A stretch of DNA of 26,942 bases from an uncultured Bacilli bacterium (lineage in GTDB: Bacteria; Bacillota_I; Bacilli_A; RFN20; CAG-449), in NCBI GenBank assembly GCA_947593895.1, contig CANQDY010000003.1:1-26942 (forward strand), written 5' to 3'. Both the position numbers and the translations under genes were made by a program. The notes under the pieces are model-generated. The model was not told the DNA's origin, ran no database searches, and saw nothing but the letters and a program-made list of their open reading frames with translations. Numbering within the stretch: the first letter of the stretch is position 1; each line of letters begins with the position of its first letter. Shown piece after piece: positions 1 through 8,549 of this stretch.

Positions 1-579
1 TTTGATGCATTAGTTGAATATATTGTTAATCAATCAAAACTAATTCCTCAAATTGATATTAAAAAGAATAAGATTCTATTAATGGATTATTTATTCCCTC
101 TTTATAAAGATCCTAGACAAATCTACTATAGCTTATCTAGTATATCTAATATAAAAGATAAGGTTAAACAATTTATCCTCTTATGTGCGCCGATAGCGTT
201 AGAAGAAATAAGAATTGTCTTTAAAGAAAATATCGAAGAACAATTAGCGGAATTAACCGACGAAGGAATAATTGATATAGTTGATGAATTTATTTACATT
301 CCAAATAGTAAAGTTAAATTCCGTAGAGTAGATCGTAATTCCGATTTTTATCGTCCATTAAATTTAGTTAGTGAAAAAGAAATATTTGATGCAATATATG
401 AAATTATTGATTATAAATTAACATTAAATAAGGAAACCATTATAAAAATGATTTTATTATCTCTTGGATATAAGAAGGCAAATAAAACAAAATACGAATT
501 TATCGAAAACAAAATTCATTATCTCTTAGAGAAAAAAATTATCTTTATTGAACATAATATTTTATACCGAAATATATAG
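1..579 (+). CDS. C-terminal part of a DUF3320-like (helicase-associated) protein, 5' end outside window
   Basis: The reading frame is open from base 1 and runs to a TAG at 577-579, so the gene starts upstream of the window; the ATG at 82 is probably an internal methionine. About 192 residues are visible. They seem to hold two similar winged-helix-like segments: one near residues 50-95 and one at the C-terminus (helix, 'LSLGY', charged linker, helix, 'LLEKKIIFIE', short strand). This pattern, with a 'KVKFRR' stretch between the segments, resembles the DUF3320 region that ends large DUF4011-type superfamily I helicase-like proteins. The assignment rests on pattern memory only and the catalytic part is not visible. 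A strong terminator follows immediately, so this is the last gene of its transcript. It could instead be another winged-helix-ended protein. Confidence 0.55.
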   Translation, partial: FDALVEYIVNQSKLIPQIDIKKNKILLMDYLFPLYKDPRQIYYSLSSISNIKDKVKQFILLCAPIALEEIRIVFKENIEEQLAELTDEGIIDIVDEFIYIPNSKVKFRRVDRNSDFYRPLNLVSEKEIFDAIYEIIDYKLTLNKETIIKMILLSLGYKKANKTKYEFIENKIHYLLEKKIIFIEHNILYRNI

Positions 580-595
580 AATTAAGTAAAAGTAA

Positions 596-637
596 AAAAG
601 TAAGGAAAGAAAATAAAAATTTCCTTACTTTTATATT
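596..637 (+). terminator. Rho-independent terminator of the first gene
   Basis: A 13-bp perfect stem (AAAAGTAAGGAAA pairing with TTTCCTTACTTTT, arms 596-608 and 620-632) starts 17 bases after the TAG stop. The A-rich 5' side and T-rich 3' side would let it work in both directions. Confidence 0.85.
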
Positions 638-1561
638 ATAGCCATACTATATTTCACAATATTAATTAACATGGATAACCAAAAAGAAATTATTATAAGA
701 TTACATATACTGCAATATAACGAAATTTATTCGTTAAAATGTTTTTTTGACTACACCTTCAAATATTTAAATGAGTTTATAAAATTGACAAAGTTAAAAA
801 TTCATTTCACTTACCTTAGATCTATTTTTAATATAGATACAACAATACTATTCAATTAGTAACACTTCTATTACAATATTGATATTTTCACTCATGGAAG
901 GTACAATAATTATTTAAACCATTTCCTCAAAAAATAGATATCTATAATTTCAAATTCACTGACTTTATTTGCGTTAGAAAAATTGTAAAAATAAAATGAT
1001 AAGCAATTAATTTTATAAAATATTGGTAATTATATAATAAAATGATAGGAAGCATCAATCTTATTATAAATAAACAAAATAATCACAATATTCACAGACA
1101 AAAAGATGATTATAGTCATATATCAATATGAATTTTACTATCGCCGTTTAAAAAACAAACCTAATTCCATTTTTATTTACACAAGTTAAGATATCCAATG
1201 AAAAATCTTGCTTGCATTTGATAAATAAACATCATCATTTAAACTAACAATTTCATAGAATGATCTTTACATTAAATTATCTTTTTTTAATAAGTTAACT
1301 CGTTTAATTAATTTTCCTTGGTCATTAACCACGAATATTGGGGAATTTCTTTCTTTATTATAACTACATTGATCTTTTTAAAACGTATAATTTAATCTTG
1401 TAATATCACGAAGTGTTTTTAAATTTTTCTGATATTTTGAACCGATTATCAGACAACATAAAATTTAAATAAAATACGCATAGAATAGTCAAATTAATAT
1501 TTCAAATTAACCATTTATCCATTTTAATATTTTATAAAAAGTTAAATTAAATCTGCTTTTT
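638..1561. other. Gene-poor AT-rich region with decayed coding remnants
   Basis: No intact gene is convincing here. A 62-codon plus-strand frame at 671-859 lacks a ribosome binding site and looks like chance. On the minus strand, 1187-1460 reads as a broken gene (separate entry). Further minus-strand readable stretches with stops and frame changes appear to continue toward about 1050. No tRNA, repeat array or mobile element was seen. Confidence 0.5.
1187..1460 (-). pseudogene. Remnant of an unidentified gene with in-frame stops
   Basis: One minus-strand frame reads as ordinary protein for about 85 codons and is broken only by a TAA inside the AT-rich stretch near 1378 and a TAA at 1267-1269. 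The readable parts include 'NLKTLRDITRLNYTF', 'NSPIFVVNDQGKLIKR' and 'SFYEIVSLNDDVYLSNASK'. The mixed polar and hydrophobic composition is unlike the Lys/Asn/Ile/stop noise of non-coding DNA in this window. A further TAA follows 'KIFHWIS', after which the signal continues in another frame ('LTCVNKNGIRFVF'). I do not recognise the family. It has no usable start codon or ribosome binding site and should be inactive. Confidence 0.5.
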
Positions 1562-2416
1562 TTATTTTTTTAAAATATAAAGAATTCCAATTGTTCCCTT
1601 TCCACAGTGAGAGGAAACAACACACCCTGCTTTTGTCACCATAATGTTTTTTTCTGGAATAATTTTCTTTAATTCGTTGTAAAGATATTCACAACTTTTA
1701 TCCGCAATAGAATGAGTAATCATTACCGTTCCAAGTTCAACATTATTTGCTTCTAAATCTCCATTAAAAATGTCGATTAGTTTATTTAAGGCATTAGTAA
1801 TCTTGCCAATTGGCTTTTTATATACAATCATCTTACCATCAACAACACGAATGATTGGTTTTATTTTAAATCCTTGACCAAGGAAATATGCGGTTTGAGA
1901 ACATCTACCACCTTTATATAAATATTCAAGAGATTCAACTGCAAACTGACTGCGAACTCTTAAGGCAATATCTTTTAATTGTTCGCAAATTTCTTTTCCA
2001 GACAATCCTTCTTTTGCCATTCTGACCGCATGAATTAATTGTAAACCTTCACCGCTAGAAAGATTCATTGTATCATGAACAAAAACCTTACCACCAAATT
2101 CTTCCGAGGCAATACAAGCATTTTGATATCCACTGGAAAATTGACTGGAAATACTTAAATATACTACATTATCATATCCATTTTCTAAAGCTTTACTAAA
2201 TGCATTTTTAAAATCCTCAATTGATCTAGCTGCTGTTTTAGGAAGCATCTTTTTTTCTTCGATTTTTTGATATAAAACAGGCGTAGTAATTTCTTCAAAA
2301 TCAAGATACTGTTCTTCATTAAATGTTACATATAATGGAATTAGTGATACATCATTTTCTTCTAAATACTCACTTGGCATATCACAAGTTGAATCAATAT
2401 ATAATTTTACTTTCAT
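1562..2416 (-). CDS. DegV family fatty-acid-binding protein
   Basis: About 284 residues, the usual DegV length. It opens with the strand-loop 'KLYIDSTCDMP' typical of DegV N-termini. It also shows 'SSQFSSGYQNA', the 'VHDTMNLSSGEGL' segment and 'SLEYLYKGGRCS', all family hallmarks of the lipid-binding pocket. DegV/FakB proteins bind a fatty acid; FakB members present it to the kinase FakA for phosphorylation and phospholipid synthesis. No fakA is visible here. An upstream in-frame ATG at 2426-2428 is also possible, but GGAGG lies between the two ATGs at the correct distance for the second, so I choose 2416. A good promoter lies upstream, so it can be transcribed apart from the ATPase gene. The family is clear; the specific lipid is unknown. 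Confidence 0.93.
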   Translation of the reverse strand: MKVKLYIDSTCDMPSEYLEENDVSLIPLYVTFNEEQYLDFEEITTPVLYQKIEEKKMLPKTAARSIEDFKNAFSKALENGYDNVVYLSISSQFSSGYQNACIASEEFGGKVFVHDTMNLSSGEGLQLIHAVRMAKEGLSGKEICEQLKDIALRVRSQFAVESLEYLYKGGRCSQTAYFLGQGFKIKPIIRVVDGKMIVYKKPIGKITNALNKLIDIFNGDLEANNVELGTVMITHSIADKSCEYLYNELKKIIPEKNIMVTKAGCVVSSHCGKGTIGILYILKK

Positions 2417-2459
2417 AGAAACCTCCATAAACTAATTTTGATAACTTTTATTAAATAAA

Positions 2460-2488
2460 ATTATAACCGATAAATTTGAGATAGTAAA
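2460..2488 (-). promoter_or_regulatory. Sigma-A-type promoter for the degV-family gene
   Basis: On the minus strand TTTACT (2483-2488) is followed by a 17-base spacer and TATAAT (2460-2465). This leaves a leader of about 40 bases before the start codon. The -35 matches the consensus at four of six positions. Confidence 0.5.
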
Positions 2489-2519
2489 ATATAACCTATC
2501 TTTTTTCTTTATATAGATT

Positions 2520-5102
2520 TTATAAATTGTTTTTAAAAACATTTGTTATCAATTCGTGAATAATTAATGGAACCATGCTCATCAACAATACAAAAACCCA
2601 TTCATATAGTGTAAGAAAAGAAGTATTAAAAATATTTCTCATAAATGGAATGGTTACTACACTGATTTGCAAAACAAGTCCAAGAACAAACGCTAAAATG
2701 CGTAGGGGATTATGATTTTTTAAAATTGTAAATAAATTTGCTTTAATATTACTCATTCCAATCATATGGAATATCTCACTAATGCTTAAACAGCAAAAGG
2801 CAATAGTTCTTGATTTTGTTAAAATAATTTCATTACTTAAAATAAGCTTAATATTACCTAGTGTTATTGGTATATTTAAACTAACTAATTCAGAAACCGG
2901 AACAATTAAATAACCAATTATAGTTACTAACGCAATAACAAATCCATAGAATAATGTAATAAAAAGTCCTTTATTGTGAAATAATGATTCATCTTTTTTT
3001 CTTGGTTTATCTTTCATAATATCATCATATTTTTTATCACTGCCAAGTGCTAAAGCAGGAAGTGAATCACTAATTAAATTTACCCATAAAATATGAATTG
3101 AAATTAATGGTGATGGGAGATTTAAAAAAACAAAAAAAAGAATTGAAACTACTTCTCCTAAGTTGCTCGACAACAAAAATAGAATTGCTTTTTTAATATT
3201 GATAAAAACATTTCTTCCTTCTTCGATAGCCTTTTCGATAGTTTGAAAATTATCATCTTGCAAAATAACATCGCTAGAAGATTTACTAACATCAGAGCCA
3301 CTGATTCCCATAGAAATACCAACATCCGCTTTTTTTAATGCTGGAGAATCATTAACACCATCACCAGTCATTGCTACAACATGATTTCTTTTTTGATAAT
3401 ACTCCACAATTTTTACTTTATGGGATGGATTTACTCTTGCAAAAACACGATATTTTTCAATTTCGTTATCATTATTATCAATATCATTTGTTTCTGATAA
3501 ATCAATACATTGTTCTCTTGAATTACATATTCCTACTTCTTTTGCAATTACATATGCGGTATTTATATGATCTCCAGTAATCATAATTGGTGTAATTGAT
3601 GCTTGTTTTAATTTTTCTACTGATTCTTTAATATTTTCTCTTGGGGGATCAATTAATCCAACAATTCCTAAGAAAACCTGTTGATATTCACCTTCACTAT
3701 ACGAATAAGAAAATGCAATAACTTTTAATGCTTCAGAGGACATTCTTTCTACTTCCGTAATTAACCTCTTTTTAGTAAAATCATCTAAAGGTTTTTCTTG
3801 ATTATCTAAATAAATATATTTACAGCGACTTAAAACAACTTCAAATGCTCCTTTAGTAATTAATGCTGTTTTACTATTTAATTTACACACAACTTCCATA
3901 ATTTTTGAATCACTATTAAAAGGAATTTCTTTAATTCGATGACATCTTTTTTTTATTTCTTCATAATTACTAACGTAGTGATTTAATGCTATTTCCAATG
4001 GATCCCCAACTTCTAAGTTAGCATTATTGTTAAAAACAAAAGCCTCTTCTAATATCGTATTATGAATATTATCAGTAAGTTTACCATTATAATATATCTT
4101 TTTTACTTGAAGTTTGTTCTCAGTTAGCGTTCCCGTTTTATCAGAACAAACAATATCTACTGATCCTAAGGTTTCAACACTAGGCAATGTTCTAACAATC
4201 GCATTTACTTTAACAAATTTCATTACTCCCATAGATAAAACTATAGTAACAACTGCGGGTAATCCTTCTGGTATGGCTGCAACTGCTAAAGAGATTGAAA
4301 ATACTAAGGCTTCAACCAAATTATGTTTCATTAAAAAAGCATAAAATAAAACTACTACAACAATTAAAATAATCAGTATTCCTAGGTATTTTGATAGATT
4401 TGTTAATCGATTTTGAAGTGGCGTTTTATTGCTATTATCTTCAATCATATTAGCGATTTTTCCTACTTCAGTATTCATTCCACTCCGAATACAAATCCCT
4501 TTTGCATTTCCTCGAATTACTTTAGTCGACATAAATGCCTGATTAACCCTTTTAGATATTACTTTATCCGATAAATCATCATCAATAAACTTTTTACTAA
4601 CCGGTAAAGATTCTCCCGTTAATAACGCTTCGTCAATCTCTAAACTATTTATATCAAATAAAAATAAATCACAGGGAACAATATCTCCTTCTTGTAAATA
4701 TACAATATCCCCTAAAACTACATTGTAAGAAGGAATTTTAACAAGTTTTCCTTCTCTAACTACATTTGCATGAGGTGAAGATAGTTTTTTTAAAGATTCA
4801 AGAGCTTTTTCGGCTTTATATTCCTGAAATGATCCCACTAAAGAATTGATAATAAGAACAATAATAATGATGATAACATCAACATATTCCTTTAGAAAAA
4901 AAGATAGTGCAACCGCAATTAATAGTAAAAAAATTGTCGGATCATTAAATTGCTTTAATAATATAATAAAAAACGATTTCTCTTTTTTCTTTTTTAATTC
5001 GTTTAAACCTCCATTATTAAGTTTTTTTTCAACTTCATTTTTAGTAAGGCCAACATTTACTGAAGTATGGTAATCACTAATTAGTTTATTAAAATAGCTC
5101 AT
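2520..5102 (-). CDS. Calcium-type P-type ATPase (P2 family cation pump)
   Basis: An 860-residue P-type ATPase that couples ATP hydrolysis to ion transport across the membrane. Visible motifs: TGES (162-165, actuator domain), PEGLP in M4 (279-283), phosphorylation site DKTGT (322-326), KGA in the nucleotide domain (418-420) and TGDGVND (580-586). The Ca2+-coordinating positions of SERCA-type pumps are largely kept: E280 in M4, N648 and E651 in M5 ('SSNLGEVVS'), and N676, S679 and D680 in M6 ('WVNLISDSLPALALG'). That argues for Ca2+ rather than Na+/K+ or Mg2+, presumably for export. It has an N-terminal cation-ATPase domain and a C-terminal cluster of four helices. The start is set by AAGGAA just upstream. 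It lies 69 bases after the M50-like gene, probably in the same operon, with a hairpin over its own start codon. Confidence 0.93.
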   Translation of the reverse strand: MSYFNKLISDYHTSVNVGLTKNEVEKKLNNGGLNELKKKKEKSFFIILLKQFNDPTIFLLLIAVALSFFLKEYVDVIIIIIVLIINSLVGSFQEYKAEKALESLKKLSSPHANVVREGKLVKIPSYNVVLGDIVYLQEGDIVPCDLFLFDINSLEIDEALLTGESLPVSKKFIDDDLSDKVISKRVNQAFMSTKVIRGNAKGICIRSGMNTEVGKIANMIEDNSNKTPLQNRLTNLSKYLGILIILIVVVVLFYAFLMKHNLVEALVFSISLAVAAIPEGLPAVVTIVLSMGVMKFVKVNAIVRTLPSVETLGSVDIVCSDKTGTLTENKLQVKKIYYNGKLTDNIHNTILEEAFVFNNNANLEVGDPLEIALNHYVSNYEEIKKRCHRIKEIPFNSDSKIMEVVCKLNSKTALITKGAFEVVLSRCKYIYLDNQEKPLDDFTKKRLITEVERMSSEALKVIAFSYSYSEGEYQQVFLGIVGLIDPPRENIKESVEKLKQASITPIMITGDHINTAYVIAKEVGICNSREQCIDLSETNDIDNNDNEIEKYRVFARVNPSHKVKIVEYYQKRNHVVAMTGDGVNDSPALKKADVGISMGISGSDVSKSSSDVILQDDNFQTIEKAIEEGRNVFINIKKAILFLLSSNLGEVVSILFFVFLNLPSPLISIHILWVNLISDSLPALALGSDKKYDDIMKDKPRKKDESLFHNKGLFITLFYGFVIALVTIIGYLIVPVSELVSLNIPITLGNIKLILSNEIILTKSRTIAFCCLSISEIFHMIGMSNIKANLFTILKNHNPLRILAFVLGLVLQISVVTIPFMRNIFNTSFLTLYEWVFVLLMSMVPLIIHELITNVFKNNL

Positions 5103-5138
5103 ATAATTTTCCTTAATCTTTCAAGAAATTATATGAGC
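5097..5138 (-). promoter_or_regulatory. 13-bp perfect inverted repeat over the start codon of the calcium ATPase gene
   Basis: GCTCATATAATTT (5097-5109) and AAATTATATGAGC (5126-5138) are perfect inverted repeats around a 16-base centre. In the minus-strand transcript the ATG (5100-5102) lies in the 3' arm and the ribosome binding site (AAGGAA) in the loop. The RNA hairpin would therefore hide the start codon. As DNA it could instead be a protein operator, since TATAAT also occurs in the distal arm. There is no U-run, so it is not a terminator. Confidence 0.7.
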
Positions 5139-5171
5139 CAAAAATTATTTTTATAAGTAATTTATATTTAT

Positions 5172-6296
5172 TTACTCGACATACCAATCGGGATGATCTA
5201 CTTGAATTGCTTTAATTGTATCATCAATTATTTTTTCTTCAAGTCTTGCTCGACAAAAGTAAGAATATCGTTTGCTGAGTTTATCTTTTCGATAATACAG
5301 ATTTAAGTATTCATCATAATTAGTTTCCATATAAGCAGCAACATATAAACAGATTTTTAAGCTTTCAAAATTCCATTTATTGCGAACAACTTTACGAATA
5401 TCATGTTTTAATTCCCAGAAATATCGATCGCTTTCTTCAAATCTTTTTTGACGACATAATTCATAGATTTTGCCCGTGTATCCTAAATAAATCTTTGATA
5501 AATCGGTAATATGTGAAGTATTTTCAATTAACATTTCACAAATACGATTAGCCTTAGTAAATTCTTCATGATCAATTAAATAATAATAATTATAATAGAT
5601 GGTATCTAAATCAAATGGAGTTTTTGGTGAAGAAATATCATAATATTTTAATTCGCTTCTACCATTAGTTAAAGCTTCCAGTTGCTTTAAAGTTCTATGA
5701 TAATTATCTGGTGTTTTATCCACATGTATTAATCTTAAAATAAAACCATCACTATTTGAATCAAAGCGTAAAGGAATAATATTAGCTAATATAATAAAAG
5801 GAATAAATCCAGATATAAATAGTAAATAATATTTAATATCTGATTCTGGATTTTTAATTAAAAAAGCAACTAGCCAGCAAATTATGAAAATTGGAAGGCT
5901 AAAAATAGTTCCTCCTAATAAATATAATTTATAATTAGGTTTATTTTTTTTAGGCGCCATGTAAACTTTACATCCTAATCCTGAAATACCTCCTCTTTTA
6001 ACAACTAATTTATTTTTATCATTTCTAACAATATTTAATAACCATAAATTAAAAGAAATCAGACGATATCCACTTAAAATACCAATAATTAATTTGCCAA
6101 CATAGTATAATGTTGTGGCAAAAATATAACCAGCAATAAGAACAATTACATCAAATACATAAATGTTAATATCAACATACAAAGAAACTTGCATAACTTG
6201 ATAAACAAGTAAGGCAGATAAACACCCTAAGATGATGAGTAGGATGAAAATAATCATCGAAAAATTGGTATACGTTTTTACTTTTTTTTCTTCCAT
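5172..6296 (-). CDS. M50-like membrane protein with degenerate metal site
   Basis: A 374-residue protein with membrane segments near 11-35, 44-76, 122-147 and 157-180, then a soluble helical region of about 190 residues. Its layout matches the M50-type membrane proteins of Bacillota. Residues 64-76 (YYVGKLIIGILSGY) align with the HExGHL...GLLTGY helix of that family. Residues 104-129 (ISGLGCKVYMAPK ... LYLLGG) align with the usual GTGGQCLMAPP ... LYNLGG. Residues 172-184 (NIIPLRFDSNSDG) correspond to the NxxP...DG motif. Both metal-binding histidines and the catalytic glutamate are replaced (Tyr, Tyr, Lys), so it is unlikely to be a protease. The start at 6296 follows GGGGGA and leaves 5 bases after the dehydrogenase stop. 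Its place between the dehydrogenase and pump genes suggests co-transcription. Its role is unknown; binding or regulating a membrane partner is possible. Confidence 0.7.
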   Translation of the reverse strand: MEEKKVKTYTNFSMIIFILLIILGCLSALLVYQVMQVSLYVDINIYVFDVIVLIAGYIFATTLYYVGKLIIGILSGYRLISFNLWLLNIVRNDKNKLVVKRGGISGLGCKVYMAPKKNKPNYKLYLLGGTIFSLPIFIICWLVAFLIKNPESDIKYYLLFISGFIPFIILANIIPLRFDSNSDGFILRLIHVDKTPDNYHRTLKQLEALTNGRSELKYYDISSPKTPFDLDTIYYNYYYLIDHEEFTKANRICEMLIENTSHITDLSKIYLGYTGKIYELCRQKRFEESDRYFWELKHDIRKVVRNKWNFESLKICLYVAAYMETNYDEYLNLYYRKDKLSKRYSYFCRARLEEKIIDDTIKAIQVDHPDWYVE

Positions 6297-6301
6297 AATT
6301 C

Positions 6302-7480
6302 TTATTCCCCCAAACAATTTAAATAAATCTTCATTGCTAAATTATAGTCTATTTCACTATCGATATCAAACATCTTAATTTGTTTACCAATAATTACATC
6401 TGTCATAGTTTGTACATCATCTTTAGTAATACCAAACTCATTCAAATGAGTTTTTAACTTAAATAGACTAAAGAATTGTCTTAATCCTTTAATCGCTTCT
6501 TCAATTTTTTCGTAATCAGGTATATTCTTATCAATTTTCATGACATTTTCTGCAAAACCAACAAATTTAGCTGGAGATAAATGATAACAAATTTCCATCC
6601 AGCTAGGTATTAATATTGCAAGTCCTTCTCCATGAGCAATGCTCGGATTTAACGCTGATAATTCGTGTTCTAATTTATGAATTGGCATCATAATATTTTT
6701 TCCAATTCCTGTTAATCCATTATGAGAAAAAGATGATGCAATCATTATATTAGCCCTGGCATTATAATCTTTAAGATTTTTCGCTAATCTTTTACCATTA
6801 TCTAAAACATTTCTCATTAAAGCTTCAGCAAGATAGTCAGAAAACTCCATTTTGTCTGATTGACAAAAATATCTTTCAAATGTATGAGAAAAAATATCCA
6901 CGACACCACATCCGGTTGTGTGAAGATCAACGCTAAAAGTTAATTTAGGATTTTCAATTACAAATAATGGTCGATTTAAATCAGTATTATATCCCTGTTT
7001 CATCTTCATTTCACGAGAAGAAATTACACAAGAATTACTTAACTCACTTCCACTTGCTGAATTAGTTAAAATCACTCCAATTGGTAAGGATTTTTGACTT
7101 ACATATTTATGGGTAGAAATGTCAAATGGATTGCCATCATAATAATATCCATTAGCGATTAGTTTACCCGAATCAATAACGCTTCCTCCTCCAACGGCTA
7201 AAATCATTTCTATATCATTTTCTTTACAAATTCTAATTCCTTCTTTAACCAAATCAACATCAGGATTTGGTAATACTCCGCCTAGTTCAACATATTTAAT
7301 TTTGCTTTTCTTTAATGAATTTATAACCTTTTTGTAAAGTCCAATCTTTTTAATTGAATTTTGCCCATAATGAAATAAAACTTTTTTAAATCCATAAGAA
7401 GAAATAATTGATCCAATTAATTCTTCTTTGTTAAGTCCAAAATAAATTTTTGTAGGTGAAATGAAATCAAAATCTTTCAT
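6302..7480 (-). CDS. Iron-containing alcohol dehydrogenase (butanol-dehydrogenase type)
   Basis: A 392-residue group III metal-dependent alcohol dehydrogenase, which interconverts aldehydes or ketones and alcohols with NAD(P)H in the cytoplasm. The N-terminal domain has the nucleotide motif GGGSVID (97-103). The likely metal ligands are D195 and H199 ('CGVVDIFSHTFERY') plus H268 and H283 ('HKLEHELSALNPSIAHGEG'). The sequence resembles the YugJ/YugK/BdhA butanol dehydrogenase subgroup, probably NADPH-dependent as is usual there, serving fermentative redox balance. The ATG is 8 bases after the DUF697 gene stop. The nearest ribosome-binding-like sequence (AAAGGAAAA) lies before that stop, so translation may be coupled to the upstream gene. 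The substrate cannot be told from sequence. Confidence 0.92.
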   Translation of the reverse strand: MKDFDFISPTKIYFGLNKEELIGSIISSYGFKKVLFHYGQNSIKKIGLYKKVINSLKKSKIKYVELGGVLPNPDVDLVKEGIRICKENDIEMILAVGGGSVIDSGKLIANGYYYDGNPFDISTHKYVSQKSLPIGVILTNSASGSELSNSCVISSREMKMKQGYNTDLNRPLFVIENPKLTFSVDLHTTGCGVVDIFSHTFERYFCQSDKMEFSDYLAEALMRNVLDNGKRLAKNLKDYNARANIMIASSFSHNGLTGIGKNIMMPIHKLEHELSALNPSIAHGEGLAILIPSWMEICYHLSPAKFVGFAENVMKIDKNIPDYEKIEEAIKGLRQFFSLFKLKTHLNEFGITKDDVQTMTDVIIGKQIKMFDIDSEIDYNLAMKIYLNCLGE

Positions 7481-7488
7481 AGTTTAAT

Positions 7489-8505
7489 TTAAGCTGGTTG
7501 TTTTTCCTTTCTTTTCTTTTTACACTCATCAATAATAACATCAATCGATGAGTTTGCTTCTTCAACTGCTTCCTCAAGAATAATTGCATTTTGTTCATCG
7601 GGATCTTCTATCATCGCTTGAATATCAAATTCCTCATACAAGTATTTTCTTGTAATAATCCCAATTCTTAAAGTCAGTAATGCATTCGTAGAGCCTTGAG
7701 TAATGCTCTTAGTTAAATCAGAAACAAAAGGTATTGCAGATAATGTTCCTTTAACTAACTTATCAATTCCATTAAAAATTACCTGATCAACATTAATCGA
7801 TTGAATCGCATAAGCAATCAATGCATTTCTAAAAACTTTAGCAATAAGTTTATATAATTGAGGATAAGATGGATGATAACCGCAAGCAATAACAATTCGC
7901 ATAATCATTCTGATATTTACTAAAGCTACTATTGCACTATCAAATCGATTATTTTGACTAATCGCAGTTGCGAATAAGACATTAGTCGCACTCTCATTAA
8001 TAATTTTAGTGATCTTTTTACTTATTTCTTTATCATATACATCTCTTAATATATTATTAAGTTCATTTCGATTAGAAATGTTCTCCTTAATTAAATTTTT
8101 TGCTTCTTGAGAAATATTTTCTCCTTTAATTAAATTACCTGCGACTCTTTTTAATTTACGATAGTTCTTCCGATTAATTGATTTTTTATTTGAAACTTCA
8201 ACTACATCAAGAGTAAAACATGGAGTAGATAAAGCAACAATAATTGGTTTAAATACAAATAATAACAATAATAAGATAGCAACACCTAAAGAAACATATC
8301 CTGCAATAGGATGAAAACTTCTAAAGAAATCATAAATATCAATGAGACAACTAAAAATAATTATTGATAGTAAAACACTACCGACGATAACAAACGCCTT
8401 AATAAATTTTCGATTTGATTGTTTTATAATCGAAGTTTCTTTATTCGACAAAAGTTCTTCACGTCTTTTACTTTTCCTAATTAAAGGTTGATACTTTTTA
8501 ACCAT
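7489..8505 (-). CDS. DUF697-type (YcjF-like) membrane protein
   Basis: A 338-residue protein with a basic N-terminus, two adjacent hydrophobic segments (about 34-60 and 67-92), a charged linker, and a C-terminal region at about 165-300 resembling DUF697. The resemblance lies in small-residue-rich amphipathic helices ('NVLFATAISQNNRFDSAIVALVNIR' in part, then 'GTLSAIPFVSDLTKSITQGS'). DUF697 is often fused to or encoded beside a GTPase; none is fused here. The C-terminus is highly charged (KKKRKEKQPA). The start is fixed by GAGGTGA 7 bases upstream. It is the first gene of the run toward the calcium ATPase, and an AT-only palindrome overlaps its probable promoter. Its function is unknown; a stress or envelope role is only a guess. 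Confidence 0.65.
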   Translation of the reverse strand: MVKKYQPLIRKSKRREELLSNKETSIIKQSNRKFIKAFVIVGSVLLSIIIFSCLIDIYDFFRSFHPIAGYVSLGVAILLLLLFVFKPIIVALSTPCFTLDVVEVSNKKSINRKNYRKLKRVAGNLIKGENISQEAKNLIKENISNRNELNNILRDVYDKEISKKITKIINESATNVLFATAISQNNRFDSAIVALVNIRMIMRIVIACGYHPSYPQLYKLIAKVFRNALIAYAIQSINVDQVIFNGIDKLVKGTLSAIPFVSDLTKSITQGSTNALLTLRIGIITRKYLYEEFDIQAMIEDPDEQNAIILEEAVEEANSSIDVIIDECKKKRKEKQPA

Positions 8506-8527
8506 TTTATCACCTCGTATCTTTGCT

Positions 8528-8548
8528 TTAATTATAACTTATAATTAA
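8528..8548 (-). promoter_or_regulatory. Palindrome overlapping the promoter of the DUF697-adh-M50-ATPase run
   Basis: TTAATTATAA and TTATAATTAA flank a single C, giving perfect 10-base arms. The minus-strand TATAAT (8531-8536) inside it is a plausible -10 about 25 bases before the start codon, with TTGTTT upstream as a poorly spaced -35. The arms contain only A and T, so chance occurrence is a real possibility. Confidence 0.4.
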
Positions 8549-8549
8549 G

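Noticed and set aside
671..859. 62-codon plus-strand open frame
   Set aside because: No ribosome binding site or promoter, AT-driven Ile/Phe/Lys/Asn composition, and a position inside a region of decayed DNA; most likely chance.
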